A stretch of DNA of 64,000 nt from an uncultured Clostridia bacterium (GTDB lineage: Bacteria; Bacillota; Clostridia; UBA1381), in NCBI GenBank assembly GCA_934489015.1, contig CAKSSN010000013.1, positions 15,305 through 79,304 on the forward strand. The letters are read 5' to 3'. The stretch's first letter is position 1; the number at the start of each line of letters is the position of its first letter. Under the pieces are notes generated by a model. It ran no database searches. It had not been told where the DNA came from and worked only from the letters and a program-made list of their open reading frames with translations. Shown piece after piece: positions 27,438 through 36,683 of the stretch. Both the position numbers and the translations under genes were made by a program.

Positions 27438-28175
27438 CTAAGCAAGCGCCGCAAATACAAGCCTTTGCTCGTCAGCTGTCGGCTTTTCAAAAGTAAATCC
27501 TCCGTATACATCAACCTTAGAAAAGCCTGCCCATTTAAGCGCGTCGGTTATTTCCTCAATGCTGTATGACCTTTGAATTTGACTTTCGTTGACTCTTTTA
27601 TAAAGTCCTCTTTTATTTCTGATAAAAAAGCTCAGGTCCATGCGGCAAACGCCTTTTCTGTAGCAGTTTTCCCACGTGTAGAAAATATCCTTTGTGTCAT
27701 AAACAAACGTGTTGCTGCCGAGAATATTTTTAAGCTTATATTTTGAGCTTATATCAAACACGAATATACCGTCATTTTCTATAAAGCACGTTCTTATTCT
27801 GCGAAAAACCGCTTTCAGCTTTTCAAGGCTCATTATATAGTTAAATCCGTCTATCATGCACAAAAAAGCGTCACACGTGCCGAACAGGTCAAGCCGCGTA
27901 ATATCCTGATTTAAAAACAAAATATCAGCTCCGGCAGCCGATGCCTTTTCCCGTGCAATATTTAGCATATCTACGGAGCTGTCGACAGCTATCATATCAT
28001 AGCCACGCTGCGACATCGGAATTGTTATATTTCCGCTTCCTGCGGCAAGATCGCACACAAGATTGGGATTTTTTCCATAGCTGTCAAACAGATTTTCAAG
28101 AAAATCGGCAATATGCGAATAATTTATATCATTTTTTATAAGTCCGTCATATACTGCGGCAAATTTACCGTACAT
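27438..28175 (-). CDS. Class I SAM-dependent methyltransferase
   Basis: The 245-residue product begins MYGKFAAVYDGLIKNDINY, has motif I LVCDLAAGSGNITIPMSQRG and motif II MIAVDSSVDMLNIARE, and continues with DAFLCMIDGFNYIMSLE. It is the common clostridial small methyltransferase that lies near ychF in several genomes. The substrate is not known. The ATG follows GGGAGAG. Confidence 0.85.
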   Translation of the reverse strand: MYGKFAAVYDGLIKNDINYSHIADFLENLFDSYGKNPNLVCDLAAGSGNITIPMSQRGYDMIAVDSSVDMLNIAREKASAAGADILFLNQDITRLDLFGTCDAFLCMIDGFNYIMSLEKLKAVFRRIRTCFIENDGIFVFDISSKYKLKNILGSNTFVYDTKDIFYTWENCYRKGVCRMDLSFFIRNKRGLYKRVNESQIQRSYSIEEITDALKWAGFSKVDVYGGFTFEKPTADEQRLVFAALA

Positions 28176-28217
28176 ATAAAGCTCTCCCGTCCTGCCGCAG
28201 CCTTTGGCGGCATTTTT

Positions 28218-29387
28218 TTATAAAGCGTCCAGATTGCAAAGCACCGTTCCGCAAACATTAAAAATTATTCCGTAAAGCGTTAAGAGCGCAAGCGGCAGAC
28301 TGTCGCTTTGCTTTTTGTCGGATACGGCTATTATAAACAGAGCAAACGGCAAAACATCATTTGTATATCTGTTTCCGAACTGCCAGCCGCCCATTGTTTT
28401 ATGGCAGCATATCAGAAAAAGCTCCGCTGCCAGAAGCACCGCCGCCGTCCACTTAAGCGTGCCGTTATTTTTTTTGAAGCACATAATACCGGCAGCGGCG
28501 AACACAGGGCTTGCAAGAAGCATATTCATTCCGTCAAACTGCTGCATTTTAAGCGCGCCGTTATCCGCAATTTTCGGAAGCCTTATAAGAGAATAAATAT
28601 TATTTTTTAAATAAGACAGGCTGAACTGTCCGTTTTTTGCTTCTACAAACTCCGGGAGGTAGTTGTGACCAAATTCAAATATATTGCCAAATCTTGCATA
28701 GTTAAGCCACATATAAAACGCTGCAACAGCCGCCGCACCGAAAAACTGCCAATACCGCTTTATAAACACACCCTTTTCGCAGCGCCGATATAAAATCATG
28801 CAAAGCAGCGGAAAATACAATACCTGAAACGGTCTGCACCCCACCGCAAACGACCAAAGCAAAAAGGATAAAAATCCTCTCTTTTTAAGTGCGCAGTATA
28901 TCGCCGCAGCCGTCAGCGTATAGCACATATTCTGAGCAATAAACCACACCCATGCGTCAATGCTTACAAAAAGAAGATTTGAGCCGCAGCAAAAAAGCAG
29001 CGTATATAAAAGCGCTCTTTTTGAATATACTCCCTCGCTTTTTAGTATCATATAGGTTATAACGGCGCCGCCTATCGAAAACGCAAGCGCAAAAAGCCCC
29101 TCAAACACAGGTATGCCAAGCAATACGAACGGAAAATACACCACCGACGGAAACGGCGGAAAGCTTACAAAAAATCTGTAGTCATATTCGGCAAGCTCCA
29201 AATGCGCATAGCCGCGCCCCAAATCAAGGCTTCCGTCACGCCACGCCTGCGCCTGAAGAAGATATGAATTATACGGGTTTGCAGAAAGCGGCGAATTTCC
29301 CGAAAACATCCATATAACCGCATGAACGATTAAAACCGCGAATGCGATAAGGATTATATTTTTATCCGCCGCCTTTATTTTTTTCAT
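28218..29387 (-). CDS. Polytopic membrane protein, GT-C glycosyltransferase-like
   Basis: The 389-residue protein has about ten transmembrane helices. After the first helix, an extracytoplasmic loop contains SGNSPLSANPYNSYLLQAQA and acidic residues (DGSLDLGRG, LELAEYD), which recall the catalytic loop of lipid-linked-sugar GT-C enzymes (PMT/ArnT-like). The helices and WRDGSLDL support the resemblance; catalytic activity is inference. Its ATG begins one base after the ychF stop, so it is co-transcribed with ychF. Confidence 0.6.
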   Translation of the reverse strand: MKKIKAADKNIILIAFAVLIVHAVIWMFSGNSPLSANPYNSYLLQAQAWRDGSLDLGRGYAHLELAEYDYRFFVSFPPFPSVVYFPFVLLGIPVFEGLFALAFSIGGAVITYMILKSEGVYSKRALLYTLLFCCGSNLLFVSIDAWVWFIAQNMCYTLTAAAIYCALKKRGFLSFLLWSFAVGCRPFQVLYFPLLCMILYRRCEKGVFIKRYWQFFGAAAVAAFYMWLNYARFGNIFEFGHNYLPEFVEAKNGQFSLSYLKNNIYSLIRLPKIADNGALKMQQFDGMNMLLASPVFAAAGIMCFKKNNGTLKWTAAVLLAAELFLICCHKTMGGWQFGNRYTNDVLPFALFIIAVSDKKQSDSLPLALLTLYGIIFNVCGTVLCNLDAL

Positions 29388-29388
29388 A

Positions 29389-30483
29389 TCAGACGTTAAA
29401 TCTGAAAAGAACTATATCTCCGTCCTTCATAACATAGTCCTTTCCCTCAGAACGCACAAGTCCCTTTTCCTTAGCAACGGCCATTGTGCCCGAAGCCATA
29501 AGGTCATCATAAGAAACAACCTCAGCGCGTATAAATCCGCGTTCAAAATCCGAATGGATTTTTCCCGCTGCCTGAGGCGCCTTTGTGCCGCGCGTTATTG
29601 TCCATGCCCTTACCTCCGGCTCTCCGGCAGTAAGATAGCTTATAAGACCCAAAAGCTTGTAGCTTGCCTTTATAAGTCTGTCAAGTCCCGATTCGCTCAT
29701 GCCGAGCTCCTCTAAAAACATTGCCTTTTCATCGCCGTCAAGCTGCGAAATTTCTTCTTCTATTTTTGCGGAAACAGGCATAACTTCAGCGTTATCGTCC
29801 TTTGCGTATTCCTTAACGCGATTTACAAGCTCATTGTTTTCTATGCCCTTTGCGAAATCATCCTCCGCAACATTTGCCGCATAAATAACCGGCTTCATTG
29901 ATATAAGCGCAATTTCGCGCATTATAAGCTCCTCTTCTTCTGTATATTCAAGGCTTCTTGCCGGTTTGCCGTCCTCAAGAGCCGCCTTAACGCGCTCTAA
30001 AAGCTCAAGCTCCGACGCAAGCGACTTGTCGCCCTTCATTGCCTTTTTTGTTCTGTCTATTCTTCTGTCTATAATTTCAACATCCGAGAAAATAAGCTCA
30101 AGATTTATTGTTTCAATATCGCGTATCGGGTCAACGGAGCCGTCAACATGAGTAATATTTTCGTCCTCAAAACATCTTACAACATGAACTATTGCGTCAA
30201 CCTCGCGTATGTGCGAAAGGAACTTGTTTCCGAGTCCCTCGCCCTTGCTTGCACCCTTGACAAGACCTGCAATATCGACAAATTCAATATACGCTCTCGT
30301 AACCTTTTTTGGATTGTACATTTTTGCAAGAGCGTCAATTCTCTCATCGGGAACGTCAACAACGCCGACATTCGGCTCTATCGTACAAAACGGATAATTC
30401 GCCGATTCCGCACCTGCCTTTGTAATCGCGTTAAAAAGCGTTGATTTTCCAACATTCGGAAGACCCACTATACCTAATTTCAT
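29389..30483 (-). CDS. ychF: Redox-/ribosome-associated GTPase/ATPase YchF
   Basis: The 364-residue product shows the P-loop GIVGLPNVGKSTLFNAITKA, switch region and G3 VDIAGLVKGASKGEGLGNKF, the NxxE variant typical of YchF (NVAEDDF region) and a C-terminal TGS domain (AWTITRGTKAPQAAGKIHSD, ending GDIVLFRFNV). YchF binds ATP as well as GTP and acts on the ribosome. Length is normal. The ATG lies downstream of AAGGAG with long spacing. A sigma-A promoter is visible upstream. Confidence 0.97.
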   Translation of the reverse strand: MKLGIVGLPNVGKSTLFNAITKAGAESANYPFCTIEPNVGVVDVPDERIDALAKMYNPKKVTRAYIEFVDIAGLVKGASKGEGLGNKFLSHIREVDAIVHVVRCFEDENITHVDGSVDPIRDIETINLELIFSDVEIIDRRIDRTKKAMKGDKSLASELELLERVKAALEDGKPARSLEYTEEEELIMREIALISMKPVIYAANVAEDDFAKGIENNELVNRVKEYAKDDNAEVMPVSAKIEEEISQLDGDEKAMFLEELGMSESGLDRLIKASYKLLGLISYLTAGEPEVRAWTITRGTKAPQAAGKIHSDFERGFIRAEVVSYDDLMASGTMAVAKEKGLVRSEGKDYVMKDGDIVLFRFNV

Positions 30484-30608
30484 TTTATCTCACAACTCCT
30501 TGATTTTACTTATGTTTTGGCGATTGGTATATGTGATTTACACCATTCCCGCTCGGAAATGCTCCTCTTTTTTTATTTAAAAAGAAAAAGAGCCGATACA
30601 ATATATAT

Positions 30609-30637
30609 ACTATATCATATTTGCTCAAATTTTTCAA
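30609..30637 (-). promoter_or_regulatory. Probable sigma-A promoter of ychF
   Basis: On the minus strand TTGAAA (30632-30637) and TATAGT (30609-30614) are 17 bases apart, giving a leader of about 120 bases. The rest of 30640-30825 shows no gene. Confidence 0.55.
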
Positions 30638-30825
30638 TACCCAAAATCACATTTTTTATATACATCTCTATAATTTTAATATTTGCCAATTATATTTAGC
30701 TATATTGACAATGCTTTCCCGATAAATTTTTAAGTCCCTTTTCTTTTATCCAAAAAAGCAGTACATTAAAAATACACACACAAAAACAAGATATTGCCAA
30801 ACACGCTCTTATTTTATCGGCATAT

Positions 30826-31962
30826 TTAGTTTCCGGCATCCTCTATCTCCTCAGCAACTTCAAGCATCACTTCCGTATCAAAATGCATTCTTCTCTCGCA
30901 CAAGCAGCACGCCGCAAAAAAACCTATTGCAAACAGCACGGAGCCGAGCAGCAAAATACAGACAACCAGCTGAAAAACCGAAAATTTCGGCGTAAAAAGG
31001 TTAGCATACGAAAGCCGTAATGTATAAATACCGTATGTATCCTCGCTCGGCGGGGTAACCAGAATGTTTACAAATACCGGCTGACTGTCATTCATTTCTT
31101 CCGCGCCGATTACCTGCACAATATCATTTTTGTCGGCAGGATATGCCTGAATATCGAGATTTTTCACGCTCTTCGGAACAGTTAAATCATAATAGGTCTT
31201 ATACTGCGAAAAACCGACATCAACCGCATCGCCGTTTATCTTAATATTTGAAAGAGTTGCGGTATCTCTCAGCGAAGCTGTAACATACGCTTTTCTGTAC
31301 AGGTTAAGATAGTAAGTTTTGCTTTTTCCGTTTGATTCTGTCACCTTAAGCTCATATTCCGTCCTTCTTCCCTCTTTGAGTGTTCCGTCGCTGTTTAATT
31401 CATCGAGACATTTGATTTCAATTGCGGCATCGGCATTTACCGTTCTGTAGTTTACATCCGCCTCATCAAAGCTTTTTATGTTATTTTCCAAAATTGCATA
31501 ATAGGTAATTTTGTAACGGCTGAACTGCGGTGAAAAATTCCCGTTTTTCACACCAAGATAAGAAAGCCCCGTCCACACGGATCCGGCCGCATCGCCGATA
31601 TAAATGTTCAGGTGATATTCAGCGGTATCATATTCGCCGAGAGTATCATAAACAGATACGGTAACAATATTTTCGGAATCGGAAAACTCCGTTATCTCAT
31701 CATCTCCGCTGATTTCATATTTAAATCGCGGCTCTGTAAGCTCAACCGAAACCGAAACATCATTTGTAAGCGAAGACATTATTACATCATAGTAATATAC
31801 GTCCGGGTCAAAATCATTTAGAAAATATCCGTTTTCGACAGATATTTTTTCAACCATATACGGCTTATTTTTTTCAGCTGCAGCCGTTTGTATAAAAAAC
31901 ATTGAAAAAAACGTCAGAAACACTAACATTTGCGCTGCAAGCTTTATTTTGTTTTGTTTCAT
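30826..31962 (-). CDS. Membrane-anchored protein with cadherin-like beta-sandwich repeats
   Basis: The start is the ATG at 31962 after GGAGG. The 378-residue product has a signal peptide (residues 1-27, ending QTAAAEK). Three repeats of the cadherin-like beta-sandwich type follow, each with an L-x-x-L-x-V/I-x-x-G-x-F-x-P-x-F-x-x-x-x-x-x-Y pattern (ISVENGYFLNDFDPDVYYYD, LGVKNGNFSPQFSRYKITYY, IKINGDAVDVGFSQYKTYYD). A C-terminal transmembrane helix (VFQLVVCILLLGSVLFAIGF) precedes a short acidic cytoplasmic tail. It should sit in the membrane with the repeats outside. Partner and role unknown. Confidence 0.75.
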   Translation of the reverse strand: MKQNKIKLAAQMLVFLTFFSMFFIQTAAAEKNKPYMVEKISVENGYFLNDFDPDVYYYDVIMSSLTNDVSVSVELTEPRFKYEISGDDEITEFSDSENIVTVSVYDTLGEYDTAEYHLNIYIGDAAGSVWTGLSYLGVKNGNFSPQFSRYKITYYAILENNIKSFDEADVNYRTVNADAAIEIKCLDELNSDGTLKEGRRTEYELKVTESNGKSKTYYLNLYRKAYVTASLRDTATLSNIKINGDAVDVGFSQYKTYYDLTVPKSVKNLDIQAYPADKNDIVQVIGAEEMNDSQPVFVNILVTPPSEDTYGIYTLRLSYANLFTPKFSVFQLVVCILLLGSVLFAIGFFAACCLCERRMHFDTEVMLEVAEEIEDAGN

Positions 31963-32116
31963 CGATATATCCCTCCGGGTACTCATTTTCCGTAAAATTT
32001 ATGTTAATATCATAATTTTGGCGGGCATCATTATGTTTGCCTTAACGCTTGCGGCAAAATTATCTGCGAAGCGGTGCTCTTTGCCGCAGAATATATTTTT
32101 CCGCTCTATATTGAAA

Positions 32117-32377
32117 TTAATGTTGCTTGTCATCTTCAAGCAATACCTGATCGGTTTTTGTTCTGAGCAAAAGCAGCATATCAAACTCTTTAAGAGTAAT
32201 ATCAAGCCCCTCTTTGCCGAACAGCGTCAATATTCTCGACAGGTATTCCGTTCGCATCATATCGTTTCTGCATAGTGCAAGCTTTTTAAGCTCCTCTTTC
32301 AGGTCTTTGTTGGTATCAAGCTCATAATTAAATTTTGCCACCTTGTCAAACGTTACCTTTTTTCTTCTGAAAAACAA
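32117..32377 (-). CDS. Small protein of unknown function (86 aa)
   Basis: The frame is open from 32386, but the best-spaced start is a TTG at 32377, eight bases after GGAGG; a GTG at 32386 overlaps that site. The product is charged and helical: FFRRKKVTFDKVAKFNYELD, then KEELKKLALCRNDMMRTEYL and ITLKEFDMLLLLRTKTD. I recognise no family. A good ribosome binding site and a codon pattern like its neighbours support it as a real gene. Confidence 0.55.
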   Translation of the reverse strand: MFFRRKKVTFDKVAKFNYELDTNKDLKEELKKLALCRNDMMRTEYLSRILTLFGKEGLDITLKEFDMLLLLRTKTDQVLLEDDKQH

Positions 32378-32415
32378 TGCATTCACCTCCGGGCAGCTTT
32401 TTATATTTTAATTAT

Positions 32416-32440
32416 AACAAAAAAACCACCCTTGCGGATG
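32416..32440 (-). terminator. Short hairpin with T run
   Basis: AAACCATCC and GGGTGGTTT (minus strand) pair around CGCAA and are followed by seven to eight T. It stands just upstream of the small gene at 32117. Confidence 0.5.
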
Positions 32441-32509
32441 GTTTTAGTCGTAATTGGTCGATTTTGAAGCGTAATTGGTCTTTCGAAATTCTGACTCTGC
32501 AATAAATGT

Positions 32510-32665
32510 AGGGCGGTAAAAAATATAAAATAAATGAGCACAAATTCTCCAAATCCCGTATAATAGAGCCGAACAAAACGCTATAGGAGCTTCAAAATAT
32601 GCCCGCTTAACACAACAATTCGATTTGCAAAGCTTCAATTGACTTATTTCGGCGCTATGTCTCAA
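32510..32665 (+). pseudogene. Decayed ISL3-family relic, 5' end only
   Basis: The stretch matches the leader and first codons of the relic at 63367-63720: AAATAAATGAGCA, ATCCCGTATAATAGAG, CTATAGGAG and TTCAAAATATGC recur in the same order. Its ATG at about 32600 is followed by a stop after two codons. Only the promoter and the first few dozen bases of a transposase gene remain. Confidence 0.45.
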
Positions 32666-32693
32666 TAGCGTTTTGTCAATGCTTTTTAAAGTT

Positions 32694-32723
32694 AAAGTGC
32701 GGCCGAATTTTCGGCCGCACTTT
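32694..32723 (-). terminator. Strong intrinsic terminator
   Basis: AAAGTGCGGCCGAA pairs perfectly with TTCGGCCGCACTTT across a two-base loop, ten bases past the stop of the LRR gene at 32733. Confidence 0.75.
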
Positions 32724-32732
32724 GATAAATAT

Positions 32733-33962
32733 TTATTTTACAATTTCAGCGTCACATACAGGCTTCATATTTTCAAGGCTTTCCCAAACCATAACCTTTG
32801 CCAAATCAAATTTTTCGTCTACAACGAAATAAATTGTTTCATCCTTGTTCGGCGAAGATAATGTTTTAATTAATTTTCCTTTTTCATAGCAAGCAAGAAT
32901 TATTTGTGCATTTTGCGGCAGATAATTCGGTATTGTCACAAAAATGCTTTCACCGTTTACGGCGGTCACACAAACAGTCTTTGTACCCTTTGAGCAATCA
33001 GCTTCGGTTACAAAAGTAAATGTACCCGCAGCGTCGCAGCATTTCACCGCTATATAGTATTTTTCTCCTGCGGTTAAGCTATACGCAATTTTGAAATTAT
33101 TGTTCTCTCCGCTGTTATCGTCCGCTGTCAGCAGCTGCTTTTTGCTGTCATACAAATAGCCGTATGTATCAACATTTCCTTTGGTATAAAATCCGTATTT
33201 ACCCGTTGCTTTCGGAGTAAATTCATAGTAAATCATCTGTTCGCTATCAGCTGCCGCAACGGTATACTGCTGATTTGCGTCGGCTTCAAAGGCATTGTCA
33301 AAGCTTGTTCCCGTTCTGTCTGCCCAAGCAGCATAAAGGATTGGTGCATTGCCATAGTATGGGAAAGTCAACGGTGTGCCAAACAGGTTCTCATTATTAT
33401 ACCAACCTAAAAATGTTTTGTCGCCGTTTTCCACAACCGGCAATGAAATTACAGCATAATCAGTTATGTCGGGAAGAACGCTATCGCAGTTCGTAACAAA
33501 TTTATATGTCTTTTTTAACGCGTTATAAACGATTGTCGACCGTTTAAGCGTATCATTGCCTCTGCTAATACTAATATAAATCCATTTATCTTTTGACCCG
33601 GCATAGAAAGTAATTGAAATCGGACAATTATAAAATGCACTATTTTCAATACTTCTTACACTTTCAGATATTATTACACTTGTTAAGCTGCTGCAACCGT
33701 AAAATGCTCTATAACCAATGCTTGTTACACTGTCAGGTATTGTTATACTTTTCAGGTTGATGCAAAAAGAAAATGCATCACGATCAATTTTTGTTACAGG
33801 CTTTCCGTCAATAATTGACGGGATTTCAACCGTTATGGCCGATTCGTCACAATCAGTAATTGTAACACTATCGCCCGACACGGTATAATATAAATAATCA
33901 TCATATCTTTCGGCTGATACATTTAACACTCCAAACGCAAATATGCTCATGCACACCATCAT
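32733..33962 (-). CDS. Secreted BspA-type leucine-rich-repeat protein
   Basis: The 409-residue product (counted from ATG 33962) contains a signal-like stretch ending in LNVSAERY and two or three BspA/LRR_5 repeats (KPVTKIDRDAFSFCINLKSI, then SIGYRAFYGCSSLTSVIISE). A repeat of the Listeria-Bacteroides type follows (TFLGWYNNENLFGTPLTFPY), then a beta domain, and a C-terminal module ending KVMVWESLENMKP that also occurs in the protein at 41975. The start is doubtful: no ribosome binding site precedes ATG 33962, and the same frame is open upstream without ATG, GTG or TTG. A conserved ATG with a good site lies in the neighbouring frame at about 34053. Confidence 0.75.
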   Translation of the reverse strand: MMVCMSIFAFGVLNVSAERYDDYLYYTVSGDSVTITDCDESAITVEIPSIIDGKPVTKIDRDAFSFCINLKSITIPDSVTSIGYRAFYGCSSLTSVIISESVRSIENSAFYNCPISITFYAGSKDKWIYISISRGNDTLKRSTIVYNALKKTYKFVTNCDSVLPDITDYAVISLPVVENGDKTFLGWYNNENLFGTPLTFPYYGNAPILYAAWADRTGTSFDNAFEADANQQYTVAAADSEQMIYYEFTPKATGKYGFYTKGNVDTYGYLYDSKKQLLTADDNSGENNNFKIAYSLTAGEKYYIAVKCCDAAGTFTFVTEADCSKGTKTVCVTAVNGESIFVTIPNYLPQNAQIILACYEKGKLIKTLSSPNKDETIYFVVDEKFDLAKVMVWESLENMKPVCDAEIVK

Positions 33963-34014
33963 AAAGGATAATAAAATTTTCTTTTTTATTGCTCTTTCAA
34001 AAAAATATTCAATA

Positions 34015-34197
34015 ATTTTTTTCGTCCGTTTAAGTAAACCATAAATCTCATTTTCTCCTCATTAATACTATATAAAATTATAGCATATATTTCTTTAAAA
34101 AGCAATACTTTTTAATTATTTTGTATAAAAAGTTGAATATTTTATTTTTATATCATTTTTAATCCGAAGCAAGTTTATTCATTTTATTTTTTCGCTA
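34015..34197 (-). repeat. Promoter-leader repeat, copy 1 (inverted relative to copy 2)
   Basis: About 183 bases upstream of the LRR gene match 63743-63925 with few differences. The copy contains a promoter (minus strand TTGCTT, 17 bases, TATAAT), a ribosome binding site GAGGAG and an ATG followed by AAACGGACGAAAAAAAT. Similarity ends at the seven-A tract. The other parts of the 33963-34362 gap show nothing beyond this and the terminator at 34326. Confidence 0.75.
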
Positions 34198-34325
34198 TCA
34201 GGTATATCAAAAAACAAACTAAGTCTCTATAATATATACATATATTAAAAATACGCAAAACATTGCCGCTTAATTTTTGTATAACGGAAAATTCTCACCA
34301 CAGCAAGCAAAAAACTTCAAAAGAA

Positions 34326-34355
34326 AAAACCTCAAGGCCGAAAAGCCTTGAAGTT
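34326..34355 (-). terminator. Intrinsic terminator after tRNA-Leu
   Basis: On the minus strand CTTCAAGGC pairs with GCCTTGAGG and is followed by TTTTTTC, ten bases past the tRNA 3' end. Confidence 0.8.
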
Positions 34356-34362
34356 CTTACTT

Positions 34363-34451
34363 TGGTGCCGATGACCGGGGTCGAACCGGTACGGGAATTT
34401 CTTCCCACGGGATTTTAAGTCCCGGGCGTCTGCCAGTTCCGCCACATCGGC
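34363..34451 (-). tRNA. tRNA-Leu (anticodon UAA)
   Basis: The minus strand folds as a class II tRNA. Acceptor GCCGATG pairs with CATCGGC, the anticodon stem CGGGA/TCCCG encloses CTTAAAA (anticodon TAA), a long variable arm follows (TGGGAAGAAATTCCC), and GGTTCGA is the T loop. The 3' CCA is encoded. A terminator follows. Confidence 0.96.
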
Positions 34452-34660
34452 ATAACCTACCATATTATTATATCATATAATAATAAAAAAGTCAATAGAA
34501 AAATTAAAAAAATTTAAATAAGTTAATTACCAAAGTAGGCTCACGGTTAATTTCTCATAAATACTTTATAAAAAAAACATGGTAGAGTTAATTTATGATG
34601 CAAAACCCGAACATGACAGACCTAATTAAATACAATTAATAATTCGTGCTTTGCCATGTG

Positions 34661-35503
34661 TTATAATTCGTCTTTAAAGTCCAGCCTTACTATTTGCATT
34701 TTCATCACATTGTCGCCTAATTTTGCCAGCAAACGAAAAAATCTGCCGACAGACCGATCCTTCAGGTCATTATAACCGAGCATATAGCCCTTGCTTGAAG
34801 CTTCAATGTTATTTCCCCACATGGAAAGCTCCTTTTTTGCGTCGGAAACGGAAAAATAAGCGTTTACATCTTTAATTTCTGCGGTTTTAAGCCATGTTTT
34901 TGCTATCAGCTTTACCGCCGCCTTACCTGCCGCGTCAAATACAAGTCTGCCGCACGGGAACGCTTTTGCCATAGCGCAGGCAAGCGATTTTACCTGTTCT
35001 GTGAGAAAATAGTAAAAGACACCCGAAGCGAAAAACACAGCGCCGTCGGAGGCGTCAATTTTTTCAAACCACTGCATATCGTTTAAGTCGCACGGTATAT
35101 TTTCCTCGCGCTCTTTAGCAGGCAAAAGCTCATTGCGCACGTTTATCACATCCGGAAAGTCAAGATTATAAATTTTGCAGCGCCCGTTATCGCAGTATCT
35201 GCCAGTATTATCAAGGCCGCAGCCGAGATTGACAACTGCCGCATTCGGATGAGTATTTAAGTAATCACGAATTTCAAAGGCAATATCGTTTTGCCGCATT
35301 GCAACCTCTAAAAAACCGAATTTTTGCATAAGGCTTCCCCATTTTTCGGCTGCTTCCGAAAAGTCATAGTCAATTTTATCAATCAGTCGGGCTGCTGCTT
35401 CATCACGATATAAATTCGGGAAAAGCTCGGAGCACATTTTTCGCGCATAAAGCGGAATAATAAGCGTTTCCTGCACAGTGTTTTTCTCTATTTTATATTT
35501 CAT
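34661..35503 (-). CDS. Leucine carboxyl methyltransferase (LCMT)-like O-methyltransferase
   Basis: The start is the ATG at 35503 after GAGG. The 280-residue product has the LCMT/PPM1-family opening (LIIPLYARKMCSELFPNLYR with RDEAAARLID) and the SAM-binding motif AAVVNLGCGLDNTGRYCD. A second motif reads IYNLDFPDVINVRNEL, followed by SGVFYYFLTEQV. In bacteria, members methylate small carboxylic acids or polyketide-type substrates; here the substrate is unknown. It is encoded 51 bases downstream of the broken panE-like gene. Confidence 0.85.
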   Translation of the reverse strand: MKYKIEKNTVQETLIIPLYARKMCSELFPNLYRDEAAARLIDKIDYDFSEAAEKWGSLMQKFGFLEVAMRQNDIAFEIRDYLNTHPNAAVVNLGCGLDNTGRYCDNGRCKIYNLDFPDVINVRNELLPAKEREENIPCDLNDMQWFEKIDASDGAVFFASGVFYYFLTEQVKSLACAMAKAFPCGRLVFDAAGKAAVKLIAKTWLKTAEIKDVNAYFSVSDAKKELSMWGNNIEASSKGYMLGYNDLKDRSVGRFFRLLAKLGDNVMKMQIVRLDFKDEL

Positions 35504-35554
35504 AAATATTTTCCTCGCTTTCTCGGCTGAGGGCTGCAAAGCAATACAGTCTTT

Positions 35555-36481
35555 TCATTTTAAATATTTTCCGCTTTCTCTTTCAAGCTCCTGCCATACG
35601 GGATATTTTGCATTGTTTTTGTCATAAAAGCCTTTAATATCACGGTTTAGTGCGCTCATTTCATCGGCGGCATTCATAGCATGGTCGCAGACGCATATTT
35701 TTCCGAGAGCCGTTGCGCACATAAGTCTGAAAAAGATAAAACAGGTTTTCCAATACCTTGCGCTTTCAAAATCCTCATCCGATTTCGGCAAAATTTTATG
35801 ACCGGCGCTTTTAATGATCCGATAGTCTTCAACGTTTGCATCAATCAATCGGTTAAGATAAGTTTTGTCCTTTTTTAATTTTTTCAGATTGCCGTCTGCT
35901 TTATAGCACGCGAAAGCTGCCGGGAGTACAATAGCGGCGTGACAAAGGAGATAATCCTCCATATCAGGTTCATATGTAACCTTATATTTTGTTTTGTCAA
36001 AAATCTACCCGACAAGCCTTTTTCCCGACTGCGCACCTTTAATCTGCCCGATTGTGATTTTGTGCAGGTCAACCGAAACAACGCGGTCGCTTTCTCTGTG
36101 ACCTGCGGAGGATGCAAAAGCAAACATCACATTTTTCTCCGGCAAAAGTGCGGCGGTTTCTGCTACACGTACATTGTTGCCGACAAAGATAATATTTTCG
36201 GATTTATTTTCCCTGAGCGTATCAATAACCGATGTAATATGCGTATACCGAACGACAACAAAAATCACGTCGTATATGTCATCGGGCTTTAAAGCGGTGA
36301 TTACCGGAATACCGTATGTATGTGCAGCCGGAAAAAGCATACTTTTTATGCAAAGCCCGTTGTTTTTAATATTTTCCGCCCACTTCCCTCTTGCAAGCAA
36401 TGTAACATTTTTCCCCGCGCGAAAAAGATTTGCCGCAAGATTGCATCCGAGCACACCTGCACCCAGTACAAGAATTTTCAT
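35555..36481 (-). pseudogene. Ketopantoate reductase-like (PanE/ApbA) gene interrupted by one in-frame TAG
   Basis: From the ATG at 36481 the frame encodes the NADPH-binding domain (MKILVLGAGVLGCNLAANLF, then VTLLARGKWAENIKNNG) and stops at a TAG at 36005-36007. The same frame resumes immediately (IFDKTKYKVTYEPDMEDYLL) and encodes the C-terminal helical domain to 35555, giving the family's normal total of about 309 codons. A single nonsense change is therefore the only visible lesion. It may be a recent pseudogene or a base-calling error. Relatives reduce 2-keto acids, not always ketopantoate, so I give no gene symbol. Confidence 0.8.
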
Positions 36482-36649
36482 AACCAATCATTCCTTTCGT
36501 GCTGTATGGCACAAAACTTAAGTCTGATACCGCCCTGAGCAAAAAAGTTATGCTATGGGCTTTTTTTCTGACTTTTTCACCGCCATTTGTGAGATTTTTA
36601 CGCAGCCTGATTTGACCTTACTTTAATATTATTTAATCACGAAATTAAA

Positions 36650-36681
36650 AACTTGTCAAGCTGTTTTGACAAGTTTTTTAA
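36650..36681 (-). terminator. Intrinsic terminator of the surface-protein operon
   Basis: AACTTGTCA at 36650-36658 pairs with TGACAAGTT at 36667-36675. A and T tracts on both sides make it potentially bidirectional. It lies just after the SLH gene stop at 36684. Confidence 0.7.
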
Positions 36682-36683
36682 AA

